DNA of 64,000 nt from Bacillus oleivorans (GCF_900207585.1 NZ_OAOP01000003.1:186001-250000); one strand, 5' to 3'; positions 8,614-17,420 are shown, numbered from the stretch's first letter. The notes: generated by a model not told the origin, from the letters alone. A program made the numbers and translations.

Positions 8614-9024
8614 ATGTTAGATAATACGGATATGAGGATCTTAGATGAACTATCCAAGAACAGTCGGATTACAATGAAAGAATTAGGCGAGAAAGTCCAT
8701 TTGACTGGACCAGCTACAACGGCTAGAGTAGCAAAATTAGAGGATAGTGGTATTATTGAGGGCTATACCATTAAAGTTAACCAAGTCAAATTAGGATTTT
8801 ATATACATGCTTTTATTACTATCATTACAGAACGGATTTTTCATCAATCATATCTGTCGTTCATAAAAACACAAGAGAGATATCTAATAAATAATTATAA
8901 AATCAGTGGAGATGGTTGTTACCTTCTAGAATGTAAGTTTCCATCCAATGAATTAATGAATCAATTTTTGGAAGAATTAAACGAGCATGCAAACTATAAA
9001 TTATCCATTGTTATTGATAAATAG
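8614..9024 (+). CDS. Lrp/AsnC-family transcriptional regulator
   Basis: The 136-residue protein has the Lrp layout: an N-terminal HTH (DNTDMRILDELSKNSRITMK then ELGEKVHLTGPATTARVAKL) and a C-terminal ligand-binding region ending near GDGCYLLECKF. AAAGGAG precedes the ATG. It is divergent from the MBL-fold hydrolase, the usual position for a local regulator. A second Lrp gene with the same kind of divergent partner lies at 18787-19227. Confidence 0.9.
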   Translation: MLDNTDMRILDELSKNSRITMKELGEKVHLTGPATTARVAKLEDSGIIEGYTIKVNQVKLGFYIHAFITIITERIFHQSYLSFIKTQERYLINNYKISGDGCYLLECKFPSNELMNQFLEELNEHANYKLSIVIDK

Positions 9025-9060
9025 CGAATCATTACAACGGAGAGTTTGTGAATAATTGTA

Positions 9061-9091
9061 CTTAAACAAACGGGTGTATTTCTTTAAGAAG
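9061..9091 (+). repeat. Degenerate module-B element after the Lrp gene
   Basis: CTTAAACAAACGGGTGTATT followed by TCTTTAAGAAG resembles the AACAAACGGGTG variant of the family, 36 bases after the stop codon. Confidence 0.5.
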
Positions 9092-9219
9092 AAGTGCACT
9101 ATTTTTATTGAATGTTTTCAGGTTATATTTATGATGATAATGCATCATAAGCGTCTTTTTATGAAACTTTATCCAGGATTTATTCGTATCCATTCATATA
9201 TAGACTGTGGGGTGTTATT

Positions 9220-9741
9220 ATGGCGAATGTAATAAATGTGGCATTTGCTATCTTAATTGTTATGGGGATCGGGGTAGCAGTTTATTACCTCGTTAAGAAT
9301 TTTAGAGACAAAAAAAGAGTGGTTCCTGTATATGGGTTATCTTATAGCGGAGAGTATACTCAGAAGAATTTTTGGACAAATGAGATTTTTATTCTGGTCA
9401 TTTTAACGCAAGGGTTTGGACTGTTGAAGTTATCAATGACTGTGAATATTTTGATGATATGTTTTCTGATTATCCTTACTGTCCTCTATTTTACACAGAT
9501 CTGGCGTGGTGCGATTGGAAAAAAAGGTGTTGTATCGGCTACTAAGTTTTACGATTGGAAACAGATAGATACTGTTGATTGGATAACAGGACTTCAAGCT
9601 GAAAATCCTGGTTATCCTAGCTGGGGATTGGTTCGTTTTTATATAGGTAACCATTATGTGGAGTTCGTGATCAAAAAAAAGATAGAGGATGAAGTACGTA
9701 CTTTTGTAGAAGAACAAATGGATCTTGCAAAAGCAAATTAG
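9220..9741 (+). CDS. Hypothetical membrane protein (DUF5673-like C-terminus)
   Basis: The 173-residue product has three hydrophobic segments (about 5-25, 55-72 and 76-92) followed by a soluble region. The segment GKKGVVSATKFYDWKQIDTV recalls the C-terminal part of DUF5673 and PH-like membrane proteins of Firmicutes, where a tryptophan-isoleucine strand is conserved. GTGGGGTG precedes the ATG. The family call is tentative and the function unknown. Confidence 0.65.
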   Translation: MANVINVAFAILIVMGIGVAVYYLVKNFRDKKRVVPVYGLSYSGEYTQKNFWTNEIFILVILTQGFGLLKLSMTVNILMICFLIILTVLYFTQIWRGAIGKKGVVSATKFYDWKQIDTVDWITGLQAENPGYPSWGLVRFYIGNHYVEFVIKKKIEDEVRTFVEEQMDLAKAN

Positions 9742-9802
9742 TCTATCGAATTGTTTTACTTAAAAGCGTTTTCTTAGAATAATTACAGATTCATGCAGTT
9801 TT

Positions 9803-9882
9803 ATTCTACAAACGGGTGCAACAAGGGGTTGTAATAGCAGAACTTCTTTTTTCAACTAAAGGAGCAGGTTAATTAAACAAGG
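9803..9882 (+). repeat. Two adjacent module-B elements
   Basis: The first (about 9803-9835) is the degenerate ACAAACGGGTGC type. The second (9851-9882) is well preserved: left arm TTCAACTAA, loop AGGAGCAGG, right arm TTAATTAAA and tail CAAGG. Confidence 0.65.
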
Positions 9883-10049
9883 ACTGTTTATAGCTGTTTC
9901 CCCTGAAAGAGTAGGGATTATTCATTTTTCCGATGAAAATTGTGCAGGCTGGCTATGATCACAGCAAGGAGTAGATACGTATCTAGTGGAATAGTCCGGT
10001 TGATTTCTCATTACTTGAAAGAATGATCTTAACGCCATATTTTTGAGTA

Positions 10050-10079
10050 ATATGCCAACGGGGCAGGATAGTTAAAGAA
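10050..10079 (+). repeat. Module-B element
   Basis: GCCAACGGGGCAGGATAGTT followed by AAAGAA keeps the loop GGGGCAG; the left arm is decayed. Confidence 0.6.
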
Positions 10080-10221
10080 TTTAAATCCACTGGATCTCCC
10101 TTGGTTGTTTCCAAGAACCTTTCTTATTTTACTATGTTTCGATAATCTTAGTTTTTTGCCTTAAACGTTGATTTATTTCGCCATGTTTTTTATACGGAAG
10201 GTATTAATAATAAATTATAGA

Positions 10222-10347
10222 ATGTTTATAGTATTAGTTTTAATGTTTTTTATTAGTGTTCAAATGACGGGTGGGGGTGACGTGAACGGAACCATAATAG
10301 CTATTGCATTCGTTGTTTTACTTTTTGTTCTATCGCCTGACAAATAA
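10222..10347 (+). CDS. Possible 41-residue two-helix membrane peptide
   Basis: The ORF encodes two hydrophobic stretches (MFIVLVLMFFISV and TIIAIAFVVLLFVLS) joined by a polar turn QMTGGGDVNG, ending in PDK. It could instead start at the GTG at 10282, which has a GGGGGTGA site directly upstream and would give only the second helix. Such short membrane peptides are common in Bacillus but hard to prove from sequence. It sits between two element copies and the DinB gene. Confidence 0.35.
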   Translation: MFIVLVLMFFISVQMTGGGDVNGTIIAIAFVVLLFVLSPDK

Positions 10348-10440
10348 CAAAATAGCAATGTGGCCTGAGTAACAGTGGAAAGGTCAAAAGGATTGGTCAT
10401 GAAAAAAGTTTTTTGAATTTTTAAAAGTGAGGGAATGCAT

Positions 10441-10905
10441 ATGTCATCTTATTTCTTTGAAAAGGGGTTACATGGGGTAAATGCTCATGTTGATCCCGTG
10501 GAAGTGTTTGAGGGTTTACGGTGGGAGATGGCTGGAAAAAAAACCGAAAACTGTCCATATTCAGTGTGGCAGGTTCTAAACCATATGATTTTTTGGCAAG
10601 ATTACTATCTTACCTTGCTTAAAGGTAGGGTGCCCAATCCTCCAGAACATGACGAAGAAACTTGGCCCGATGAAACAGCTCCGTCAAATGAAACCGAGTG
10701 GAATAATACTTTTCTCCAATTCAGTAATGGACTAAAGGAAGCTGAAAACGAAGCAAAAAAAGATTTAAAGGAACTGCGAGATGCGAGATTAGGAAGGACT
10801 CGAGGTGACATTTTAACCACACTTATGGCACACAACAGTTATCATACAGGGCAGATAGCACTGATTCGGCGAATAATTGGAGCGTGGCCTCCCCCTTCAT
10901 GGTGA
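10441..10905 (+). CDS. DinB/YfiT-family protein
   Basis: The 154-residue protein has the four-helix DinB fold signatures: SVWQVLNHMIFWQDYYLTLL in helix 2 and LMAHNSYHTGQIALIRRIIG near the C-terminus, with histidines placed for a metal site. The ATG at 10441 is chosen because GTGAGGGA lies 7 bases upstream. DinB proteins are often metal-dependent thiol transferases, but the reaction here is unknown. A second DinB gene follows, separated by an element copy. Confidence 0.85.
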   Translation: MSSYFFEKGLHGVNAHVDPVEVFEGLRWEMAGKKTENCPYSVWQVLNHMIFWQDYYLTLLKGRVPNPPEHDEETWPDETAPSNETEWNNTFLQFSNGLKEAENEAKKDLKELRDARLGRTRGDILTTLMAHNSYHTGQIALIRRIIGAWPPPSW

Positions 10906-10991
10906 TACTTGGTAGCTAACTATTTGCCATTTAAAGTTTTGAAAGTTAAACCTATTAGGAACTGTATTAACCGCATATTACAAATAATTAA

Positions 10992-11033
10992 AACAAGGTA
11001 TTGGACAGGATGTTTATGTCCGGGACCTTGTTG
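10992..11033 (+). terminator. Strong two-part hairpin after the first DinB gene
   Basis: Outer arms AACAAGGT (10992-10999) and ACCTTGTT (11026-11033) enclose inner arms GGACA and TGTCC. No T run follows directly, so it may be a processing or pausing hairpin rather than a simple terminator. Confidence 0.5.
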
Positions 11034-11036
11034 GAG

Positions 11037-11119
11037 CTAACGAATAGCGTTAGCTTAACAACAGAGGTAGCTGCGGCACCTCTATTTCTTATTCAACAAA
11101 CGGGGCAGTTTAGTTAAGA
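11037..11119 (+). repeat. Composite element between the two DinB genes
   Basis: A short palindrome CTAACGAATAGCGTTAG (about 11038-11054) is followed by a terminator with arms AGAGGT and ACCTCT (about 11063-11083) and ATTTCTT, then module B (TTCAACAAACGGGGCAG, TTTAGTTAAGAAG). It lies between paralogous DinB genes. Confidence 0.75.
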
Positions 11120-11219
11120 AGAAAAAGGATTTTGTTGTATTTAACACGAAAATAAATCGGTAGGATAAGCAAGCAAAATTGCATTAATTTAGGAATCCTG
11201 GAATTGAGGAGTGATTAGA

Positions 11220-11702
11220 ATGACTCACGTAAAAGATATTCTAACTGACCAGTTCTTAGCGAATGCCAATGATGCGAGTTGGTACAGACCATTTTCAGAA
11301 TCCGTGGAGGATTTAACAGAAGAACAAGCATTGTGGAAGCCAAATGAAAATTGTCTTAGTATAGCTGAGATAGTACAGCATTTAATATATTGGAATCAAT
11401 GCTGGCAGACTAGGTACATTGAATCCAGTATAGATTCTGCCCCTTCAATTGCAGATAATATTGAGAGCTTTAAAATACCTGAAAATATCACCTTTAAAGA
11501 ATTAAAGGAAACGTTGCTTGATGTACTTTTAAGGTGGGATGGGTTATTAACCACTGAGAAAATAGAAAGTGATGTTATCGGTTTTTCGGAAAAGGCTAAA
11601 TGGTGGCAGATTCTTGGAAATTCAACTACTCATAATGCATATCATATTGGTCAAATTATATTTATTAGGAAACTACAAAACAGTTGGAAAACAGATAAGT
11701 AA
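11220..11702 (+). CDS. DinB-family protein (second copy)
   Basis: The 160-residue protein shares the DinB signatures of its neighbour: CLSIAEIVQHLIYWNQCWQT and the C-terminal TTHNAYHIGQIIFIRKLQ with the conserved HxxxH-type arrangement. The start at 11220 follows GAGGAG. It is a distant paralogue of the gene at 10441, not a recent duplicate. A terminator-type element follows the stop by about 10 bases. Confidence 0.85.
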   Translation: MTHVKDILTDQFLANANDASWYRPFSESVEDLTEEQALWKPNENCLSIAEIVQHLIYWNQCWQTRYIESSIDSAPSIADNIESFKIPENITFKELKETLLDVLLRWDGLLTTEKIESDVIGFSEKAKWWQILGNSTTHNAYHIGQIIFIRKLQNSWKTDK

Positions 11703-11711
11703 GAAATTCAC

Positions 11712-11788
11712 TAGCGTTGATTCAGAAGGATTGACGCATTTTTTAATTATTTTTAATTCAACTAAAGGAGCAGATTAGCTTAAGAAGG
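11712..11788 (+). repeat. Full composite element (module A plus module B)
   Basis: The terminator module has arms GCGTTGAT and ATTGACGC with G-T pairs, then CATTTTTT. Module B follows (TTCAACTAAAGGAGCAG, ATTAGCTTAAGAAG). The broken TetR gene begins immediately after. Confidence 0.8.
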
Positions 11789-11800
11789 GATACAAATATC

Positions 11801-12238
11801 TTGGTAAATTTCGAATACTATATGGCTTGGCAATCATATATTGCTCCACGAATAGAAGCTCAAAAAACTCCAAAAGAAATGCTTCGGTTGTATATTGAAT
11901 CCAATCTTACATTCGTAGATGAAAATCGGCAGCATGTTTTCGCTGTTATAGAAATGGTTTCTAATAAGAGAACTGCTGACGGTAAACTTCGGTTTGCAGC
12001 AGACCATGATGAAACTATTTTACTTCCAATTGAAAATATTCTCACCCTAGGGATGCAAGAAGGATTTTTCCGAGAATTTACCAGATCGTCAGCAAGGGTG
12101 ATGGCGTTAACAATAAGAAATGCCATTGACGGGTTCACCATTGAATTAATGAGAAAGCCTCATTTAGATGTTCAGGAATATACTAGAGAACTGGTTACAA
12201 TCTTCGATAAATCAACTAAAAAGGAATGTGTCACTTAG
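11801..12238 (+). pseudogene. TetR-family regulator lacking its DNA-binding domain
   Basis: The 145-residue frame matches only the C-terminal ligand-binding half of a TetR-family regulator, with FTRSSARVMALTIRNAIDGF and an ending in QEYTRELVTIFDK. No HTH is encoded upstream: the frame runs into the element at 11757-11788. The only start is a TTG without a good site. The N-terminal half seems to have been replaced by the element, so this is most likely a dead gene. It might still give a ligand-binding fragment. Confidence 0.7.
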
Positions 12239-12247
12239 GAGGAAACA

Positions 12248-12412
12248 ATGATTTACTATGAGGTACTTTGTTATAGTTGTAAAAGAAAATTCAAAGTATA
12301 CGAAGGTTCACTAAAATATAAACAATTTAAGGAAAGAAGGAATAGGATTTTTTGTTGCGAAGATTGTAGCCATAAGATACGCATTGATGCAATTAAAAAT
12401 TTCTTTAGATAG
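12248..12412 (+). CDS. Small cysteine-pair (zinc-knuckle) protein
   Basis: The ORF encodes 54 residues beginning MIYYEVLCYSCKRKFKVY and continuing to FCCEDCSHKIRI. Two CxxC pairs about 30 residues apart suggest a single zinc site. An AGGAGG site overlaps the preceding stop region and sits 7 bases before the ATG, a strong translational signal. It follows the broken TetR gene by 9 bases. The family is not recognised. Confidence 0.6.
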   Translation: MIYYEVLCYSCKRKFKVYEGSLKYKQFKERRNRIFCCEDCSHKIRIDAIKNFFR

Positions 12413-12454
12413 TTTTTTGGGGAGTGTCTTTCTAATAGATTGTGAAAAAATGTA

Positions 12455-12485
12455 CTTAAACTAAAAGGTGGGTTAGTTGAAAAAG
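12455..12485 (+). repeat. Module-B element
   Basis: ACTTAAACTAAAAGGTGGGT then TAGTTGAAAAAGG keeps the arm pair AACTAA and TTAGTT with a changed loop. Confidence 0.55.
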
Positions 12486-12741
12486 GTTAAAATAATACAA
12501 CAATTCACATAGATTTAGAAACTAACATTAATGTCTGTTCAGAGATTTTGAAGAAAATCCAGTTACAATCATTAACGTACTTTTATTTTTAAAAGGATTT
12601 ACAGTATTCCTAGATATTATGGGGTTTCTTAATTACCAATAATAATGTCTGTGAACAGTTGTTCATGTGAAGCTATAATAAATCCTGTCGCTTACAGTAA
12701 TTAAATATGCCACAGATTATAACTTAGCAAGTCATTCAATT

Positions 12742-12780
12742 AAACCTATTATGGTGAGTTATTGCCATAATAGGTTTTTC
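12742..12780 (+). terminator. Intrinsic terminator
   Basis: Perfect arms AACCTATTATGG (12743-12754) and CCATAATAGGTT (12765-12776) with a run of T. No complete gene lies directly upstream, so it may end transcripts from the 11.2-12.4 kb group. Confidence 0.85.
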
Positions 12781-12821
12781 ATTTCTGCATAAAGCGAGAA
12801 AAATAAAACACCAGATCCATT

Positions 12822-12990
12822 TTTATAATTGGAGTGGAAGGCACGAGACTCCTCATAAAATGCTGCGCATTTTTCTCGTGCGATGATACGCTTGCGAAGC
12901 CTTCCTTGTCCTGCGGGAAGAGCAAGCCCAGTGAGACCCCTATCGTACCGAGGAGTGTCGGTTGGATTCAGTAGAGCAAAATCTGAACGC
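12822..12990 (+). repeat. Bacillaceae-type dispersed repeat, degenerate copy
   Basis: The block starts with GGAGTGGAAGGCACGAGACT and contains CTTGTCCTGCGGGAAGAGCA and GTACCGAGGAGTGTCGG. Repeats of this GGAGCGGAAGGC...GAGGAGGCTC kind are scattered through many Bacillaceae chromosomes. A second, rearranged copy is at about 60220-60460. Confidence 0.6.
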
Positions 12991-13160
12991 AAGTAAAAAC
13001 AGGTCTATAGACTTATTTTTTCGAATAAAGCTATAAATGTCTAGGCAACTAGACAGGTATAATGTCCCTTTTTTCAGAAAATTTAATATGTTACGATAAA
13101 CCCACGAATCTACTAAAAAAGGAGAATTATAAAATAGTTTACTAGATTTGTAAAATGGTC

Positions 13161-13174
13161 TGAAAGCGCTAACA
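13161..13174 (+). promoter_or_regulatory. Catabolite-responsive element (cre)-like site
   Basis: TGAAAGCGCTAACA matches the CcpA operator consensus TGWAARCGYTWWCA at every position. It ends 26 bases before the ATG of the SpoIID-domain gene, where bound CcpA would block transcription. Binding is inferred. Confidence 0.6.
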
Positions 13175-13200
13175 AAATAGTAAAGTGGGGGGAGTAGTAT

Positions 13201-14973
13201 ATGCTGTCAAAACGAGTAAGTAAATGGATGAGTGTATTGGCAACCATCGTTCTTTTTACTGGACTTTTTTCTCAATTAGGACAAGCTTCCACATCAGAAG
13301 AAAACAAATCCTGGGTTGAGTATACGGAAAAAATTATGGCCAAGGATCAAGAAGTACTTGAATTAGAGCTTCAAGGTGAGTTAAAGCTTGCAAACAATTA
13401 CGATGTAATACAAAAAGGCGAAAACAGAGTGTACCAAAAAACGCTCGATGATGTAAGAGTCGGTGCAGAAAATGTAACAGTTCGAGTGAACCATAAAAAT
13501 GAAATTACGAAAATTTTTATCAATGGGCCAACCCCAATTGAAACAATGAGAGTAGGGATTATGACTTCAGGCTTTGCGACGGTTGACCACGAAAGAATCG
13601 TATTAAGTTCACAAGCAGGACTTGAAATCGTTGACAAAGTTGCTGGTGAAACCTTTGCAGTTGCTGCAGGAGAAAAAGTCACGTTTACACCTGCTTCAGG
13701 TGAAATAACCGTAACAAATGCGAATAGAGATGTATTATATACGACTCCTAACAGACTTTATGCATTTACGGAAGAGGGAAGCAAAATCAAAGTAGAGAAT
13801 ATTACAAGAGCAAGTGGGGATCCGTCTTACCGTGGGTTCTTTGAAATAACTGCATCTGATGCGGGAGATAAGCTGAACTTAATAAACGAAGTAGATTTCG
13901 AACAATATTTATATCAAGTCGTTCCTAGTGAAATGCCGGCTTATTTTGGACTTGAGGCACTAAAAGCGCAAGCTGTTGCTGCTAGAACCTATGCATTAGG
14001 GGATTACTTAAGCGATCGCTTTGCGCATAATGGATTCTTTGTATTAGATAGCGTTATGAGTCAGGTTTATAACAATACTCCAGAAAATGCAATGACAACA
14101 CAAGCAGTAAATGAAACTGCGGGCGTTATTATGTTAGGTGCAGATGGTAGTTTAGTAGATGCTAGATATTACTCTACTTCTGGAGGATATGGGGCTTCCA
14201 AACATCAGGTATGGGCAGACAACGATGGTTCATTTCCGGGCCAAGCAGTACCTTACTTGATCGCGCAAAGCCATACATTTGATCCGAATGATCCTAGCAA
14301 AATGCTTGAAATTGATACACAAAGTGAAGAAGAAATACTAAACTTCTATAAAACATTGTCCCATACAGGCTATGATGGAAATTCACCTTGGTTTAGATGG
14401 AAGGTTAGCCTAACAAAAGAAGAGCTGGAGAATACCATTAATGCAAACATTATTGGCAGACAAGCAGCTGACCCTAATATTGTGTTAACTCAAAATGAGA
14501 CGGGAGAATTTGTAAGCCAGCCAATCCCTGCGGAAGGAATCGGGGAATTTGTTGACATGTACGTTGCAAAACGCGGTGATGGCGGAAATATTATGGAGCT
14601 TGTTATTGAGGGAACAACAGGTACCTATAAAATTGTAAAGGAGTACAATATTCGTTTTACAATCAGACCAAGCAATGCATTTACAAATGGTGGAAATGTC
14701 GTCTTGCACCGCGCTACAGCTGGCAGCACAGACTACACTGGAACCTTAAATAACTACACAATCCTGCCATCAGCTTTCTTTGGTTTTGAAATGGATGAGG
14801 AAAATGGTGTTACATTCTATGGCGGCGGAAACGGCCACGGTGTAGGGATGAGTCAATACGGTGCCTATTACCTTGGTACAGCATTAAACTATGAGTATGA
14901 CAGGATTTTAACTTCTTATTATCCAAATATGTCATTGAATGACCTTTCAGTGTTAACTGAATTAGGGAAGTGA
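13201..14973 (+). CDS. Secreted SpoIID/LytB-domain protein (peptidoglycan-active)
   Basis: The 590-residue protein begins with a Sec signal peptide (about 1-30, ending near LGQASTS). A non-conserved region follows, then a SpoIID domain. The conserved QVVPSEMPAYF carries the glutamate equivalent to the catalytic acid of SpoIID lytic transglycosylases (about residue 244), followed by LKAQAVAARTYAL and STSGG. The C-terminus keeps the domain ending NGHGVGMSQYGA. SpoIID and LytB members cleave or stimulate cleavage of peptidoglycan. At this length and outside a spore operon, a vegetative wall role is possible. A cre-like site precedes it. Confidence 0.85.
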   Translation: MLSKRVSKWMSVLATIVLFTGLFSQLGQASTSEENKSWVEYTEKIMAKDQEVLELELQGELKLANNYDVIQKGENRVYQKTLDDVRVGAENVTVRVNHKNEITKIFINGPTPIETMRVGIMTSGFATVDHERIVLSSQAGLEIVDKVAGETFAVAAGEKVTFTPASGEITVTNANRDVLYTTPNRLYAFTEEGSKIKVENITRASGDPSYRGFFEITASDAGDKLNLINEVDFEQYLYQVVPSEMPAYFGLEALKAQAVAARTYALGDYLSDRFAHNGFFVLDSVMSQVYNNTPENAMTTQAVNETAGVIMLGADGSLVDARYYSTSGGYGASKHQVWADNDGSFPGQAVPYLIAQSHTFDPNDPSKMLEIDTQSEEEILNFYKTLSHTGYDGNSPWFRWKVSLTKEELENTINANIIGRQAADPNIVLTQNETGEFVSQPIPAEGIGEFVDMYVAKRGDGGNIMELVIEGTTGTYKIVKEYNIRFTIRPSNAFTNGGNVVLHRATAGSTDYTGTLNNYTILPSAFFGFEMDEENGVTFYGGGNGHGVGMSQYGAYYLGTALNYEYDRILTSYYPNMSLNDLSVLTELGK

Positions 14974-14994
14974 ATTAGATAGTGAATAAATTCA

Positions 14995-15030
14995 AACTGC
15001 TGTTCTATACGGACAGCAGTTCATTTTTTG
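14995..15030 (+). terminator. Intrinsic terminator of the SpoIID-domain gene
   Basis: Arms AACTGCTGT (14995-15003) and ACAGCAGTT (15013-15021) are followed by CATTTTTTG. Confidence 0.9.
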
Positions 15031-15242
15031 TATAAAATAATCTTTAAACTAGGTGCCGAATAGCTTTGTTAATTGGTTTGGCAATTACTCGTTAAGAATC
15101 CAGGGCAAGCTGTCGGATCATTCCTTACCATTACGGAAAAATCTGCAGTCGACTACTAATATTTGGTCAATCCACAGGGTATGTTGTTTCCAACAGTTTT
15201 TTTCCGTTTATATGGTTTTAAGTAGAATTATATAGTAATGAA

Positions 15243-16688
15243 TCATTGAACAATTTCAAAAACAGTACCTTGGTTAAAATCAGTCACTTTCATAGAGCCA
15301 TAAGCCCCTAAATATAGTTTGGTTTGATCCAGATTCGCTCCCAGACTAACATAATAAGCTGATTGTGACCCAAAATTATAATCGGTTTTAATAACACCAA
15401 AATCATTTAGTTTACAATCTGTTCTTACCCTGGTATAAGCTAAAACCCCTCTAACCGGAGATTGTGATACTTCCTTCCGGGCGAGATCAGTAAACACAAC
15501 GCTTCCCGATAAATCGGGGATTCCATTCCCCATAAAGGCTTGCACTCCTGTAAGTGCAGTTCCTCCAAACTTATCACGTCGGGGATCTATATGATAATAA
15601 CTAGTTAAAGGCTGAAGACGCCTCACTGAATTTTTTACTGCTTCATTGAAATAAGCAATGGTTTTCTCATCCAAATTCGGATTTGCAGGGCAGCCCCTTG
15701 GAATCGAAGTAGGAAAAGCACCTTCCCACCCTCGCCAGCCAAAGTTAATAAATCCTTCTTGGTCAGGTTCAGCGTTCATTAAAGAAGCTTGAATAAGCTG
15801 AGTGACTGGTATTGGTTTATAATGGACGAATGAAAAAATCGACTCTACCAAATCCTGTCCGACATTTCCCACATATTTAATATACTGATTATAGAACCTT
15901 TGAAATGAAATGCCTGGTATATTGCGAACCCCTTTGGCAATTACCGTAAGCGTTTCCTGAATAGGCGCGGGAAGTTCATTAAAACGTGTGACTACAGGAG
16001 GATTATCGAAAAATGTATTCCTACCTACATCAATTTCAATTATTTTACCGGCGATTTCCATATCGTCCTGACTTAAATTAAAGGGATCATAGCCTGATCC
16101 GCCATCTCCGGTTGTTAAAACAAGCTTTCCTGTTTCAGGTGAAAAGTTTAAGCTATTGACGCCATTATGATTAAAAAATGGTCTTCTTAAATTAAGTAAT
16201 GTCCGCCGTTTTTGAGGCTGACCATTCGATTGTAAAATCCATTCTTCAACTGTATCAATGTGATCATATTGAGTTTCTCTATTTATCCACCTTAGGTTTA
16301 AAGTTCTGGGATCACACGGGTTAGGATTAAAAAATTCAGGAAGACCCTGTCTTGCAGCTTCTGAATTTGGAAGAGCACCTGGACCTTGTGTTCCCGCTAC
16401 TGAATAATGAAGATAAAATAGACCGTTATAATAAAAATTGGGGTGAAACGCTAGCCCCAGCAATCCCCGTTCATCATATCCACCGATAGATTCACCTAGT
16501 TTTATGATTTGCGGACGAATATCTAAAAAAGTCCTTAAACTTGAGTTTCTTATGTAGAAGATTTCTCCTACCTGGGTAGCAATAAATAATCTTTCTATTG
16601 AGTCACCCGGAAGTATAGTTGTTTTCAAAACAGTGGGTAAATTTATCTTACTTGCAATAGGCCGTAAACGAACCTTAACATTTTGCAA
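15243..16688 (-). CDS. PQQ-dependent sugar dehydrogenase-like beta-propeller protein
   Basis: The 481-residue protein has features of the glucose/sorbosone dehydrogenase family (PF07995): GGYDERGLLGLAFHPNFYYN, then NHNGVNSLNFSP and TTGDGGSGYDPF, and a later FGGTALTGVQAF. These are beta-propeller strands that bind PQQ and calcium in characterised members. There is no signal peptide, unlike most secreted members. The start is a TTG with GGAGTG upstream. Whether it binds PQQ cannot be told; a structural or spore-associated role is also possible. Confidence 0.75.
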   Translation of the reverse strand: MQNVKVRLRPIASKINLPTVLKTTILPGDSIERLFIATQVGEIFYIRNSSLRTFLDIRPQIIKLGESIGGYDERGLLGLAFHPNFYYNGLFYLHYSVAGTQGPGALPNSEAARQGLPEFFNPNPCDPRTLNLRWINRETQYDHIDTVEEWILQSNGQPQKRRTLLNLRRPFFNHNGVNSLNFSPETGKLVLTTGDGGSGYDPFNLSQDDMEIAGKIIEIDVGRNTFFDNPPVVTRFNELPAPIQETLTVIAKGVRNIPGISFQRFYNQYIKYVGNVGQDLVESIFSFVHYKPIPVTQLIQASLMNAEPDQEGFINFGWRGWEGAFPTSIPRGCPANPNLDEKTIAYFNEAVKNSVRRLQPLTSYYHIDPRRDKFGGTALTGVQAFMGNGIPDLSGSVVFTDLARKEVSQSPVRGVLAYTRVRTDCKLNDFGVIKTDYNFGSQSAYYVSLGANLDQTKLYLGAYGSMKVTDFNQGTVFEIVQ

Positions 16689-16928
16689 TTAACTATACAC
16701 TCCTTTTTATTTTTTTTATAAAAATATGATTAGAACTGTCCTATTAGCACCAAATTAGGGCCATAGAATCTGATAAGACATTGCGCAATTTGCCGCACCA
16801 TTGTACTTATCTAGAAGAAGGGCGATTATATAACAATAATAATATAATAAAATTCGATATTAATTTATTGCAAAACGATAAATGGTGTGATAAATTCGAA
16901 ATGATAATAATTAAGCGAGGTGCTTTTG

Positions 16929-17411
16929 ATGAAACAGGTGTCAACACTCTTTTTAAAGATAGCTGTTATTCTGATTGGAATTCCGATTCTAGCTTTGTGC
17001 ATCTTTTTGGTGCCTAAGTTAGGGGATCTTGCAGCCCAATTGCTTCCAGAGGCAGCCTATATTAAGTATCTTGTTTGGATAGTTTTTTATGCTTCGGCAA
17101 TCCCTTTTTACTTTGCTCTTTATCAGGCTTTCAAACTTTTACGCTATATTGACAAAAACGAGGCTTTCTCGCAAATATCTGTAAAAGCTTTAATGAAAAT
17201 CAAATACTGTGCAGTCACAATCAGCGTTTTGCATGTGCTGGTCTTGCCGCTCTTCTATCTCTTTACGGAAATAGACGACGCCCCGGGTGTTATCTTTGTA
17301 GGATTGCTTGTTCCATTTGCTTCGATGGTAATTGCTGTTTTTGCGGCTGTTCTCCAGAAACTTTTACAAGAAGCAATTGATATCAAATCAGAAAATGATT
17401 TAACGGTCTGA
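16929..17411 (+). CDS. DUF2975 membrane protein
   Basis: The 160-residue protein has four membrane helices (about 7-27, 44-66, 93-113 and 119-142) and the family motif YIDKNEAFSQISVKALMKIK between helices two and three. DUF2975 genes in Firmicutes are usually followed by a small XRE-type regulator, exactly as here. The start at 16929 is used because GAGG lies about 9 bases upstream. The role of the pair is not known. Confidence 0.85.
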   Translation: MKQVSTLFLKIAVILIGIPILALCIFLVPKLGDLAAQLLPEAAYIKYLVWIVFYASAIPFYFALYQAFKLLRYIDKNEAFSQISVKALMKIKYCAVTISVLHVLVLPLFYLFTEIDDAPGVIFVGLLVPFASMVIAVFAAVLQKLLQEAIDIKSENDLTV

Positions 17412-17420
17412 GGTGAAACA

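Larger units (their letters stand above)
9742..10440. other. Intergenic region with element copies and one possible small gene
   Basis: It contains element copies at about 9803-9835, 9851-9882 and 10050-10079, and a possible 41-codon membrane ORF at 10222-10347. The rest shows no recognisable gene. Confidence 0.6.
12413..13200. other. Intergenic region before the SpoIID-domain gene
   Basis: It holds a module-B element (12455-12485), a strong terminator (12742-12780), a large Bacillus-type repeat (about 12822-12990) and a cre-like operator (13161-13174). The 77-codon minus ORF at 12759-12992 lies within terminator and repeat and is not a gene. Confidence 0.65.

Noticed and set aside
12759-12992. 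77-codon minus ORF
   Set aside because: It is made of a terminator and a Bacillaceae-type repeat, not coding sequence.
15053-15235. 60-codon plus ORF
   Set aside because: There is no ribosome binding site and no protein-like pattern; the region is the gap after a terminator.
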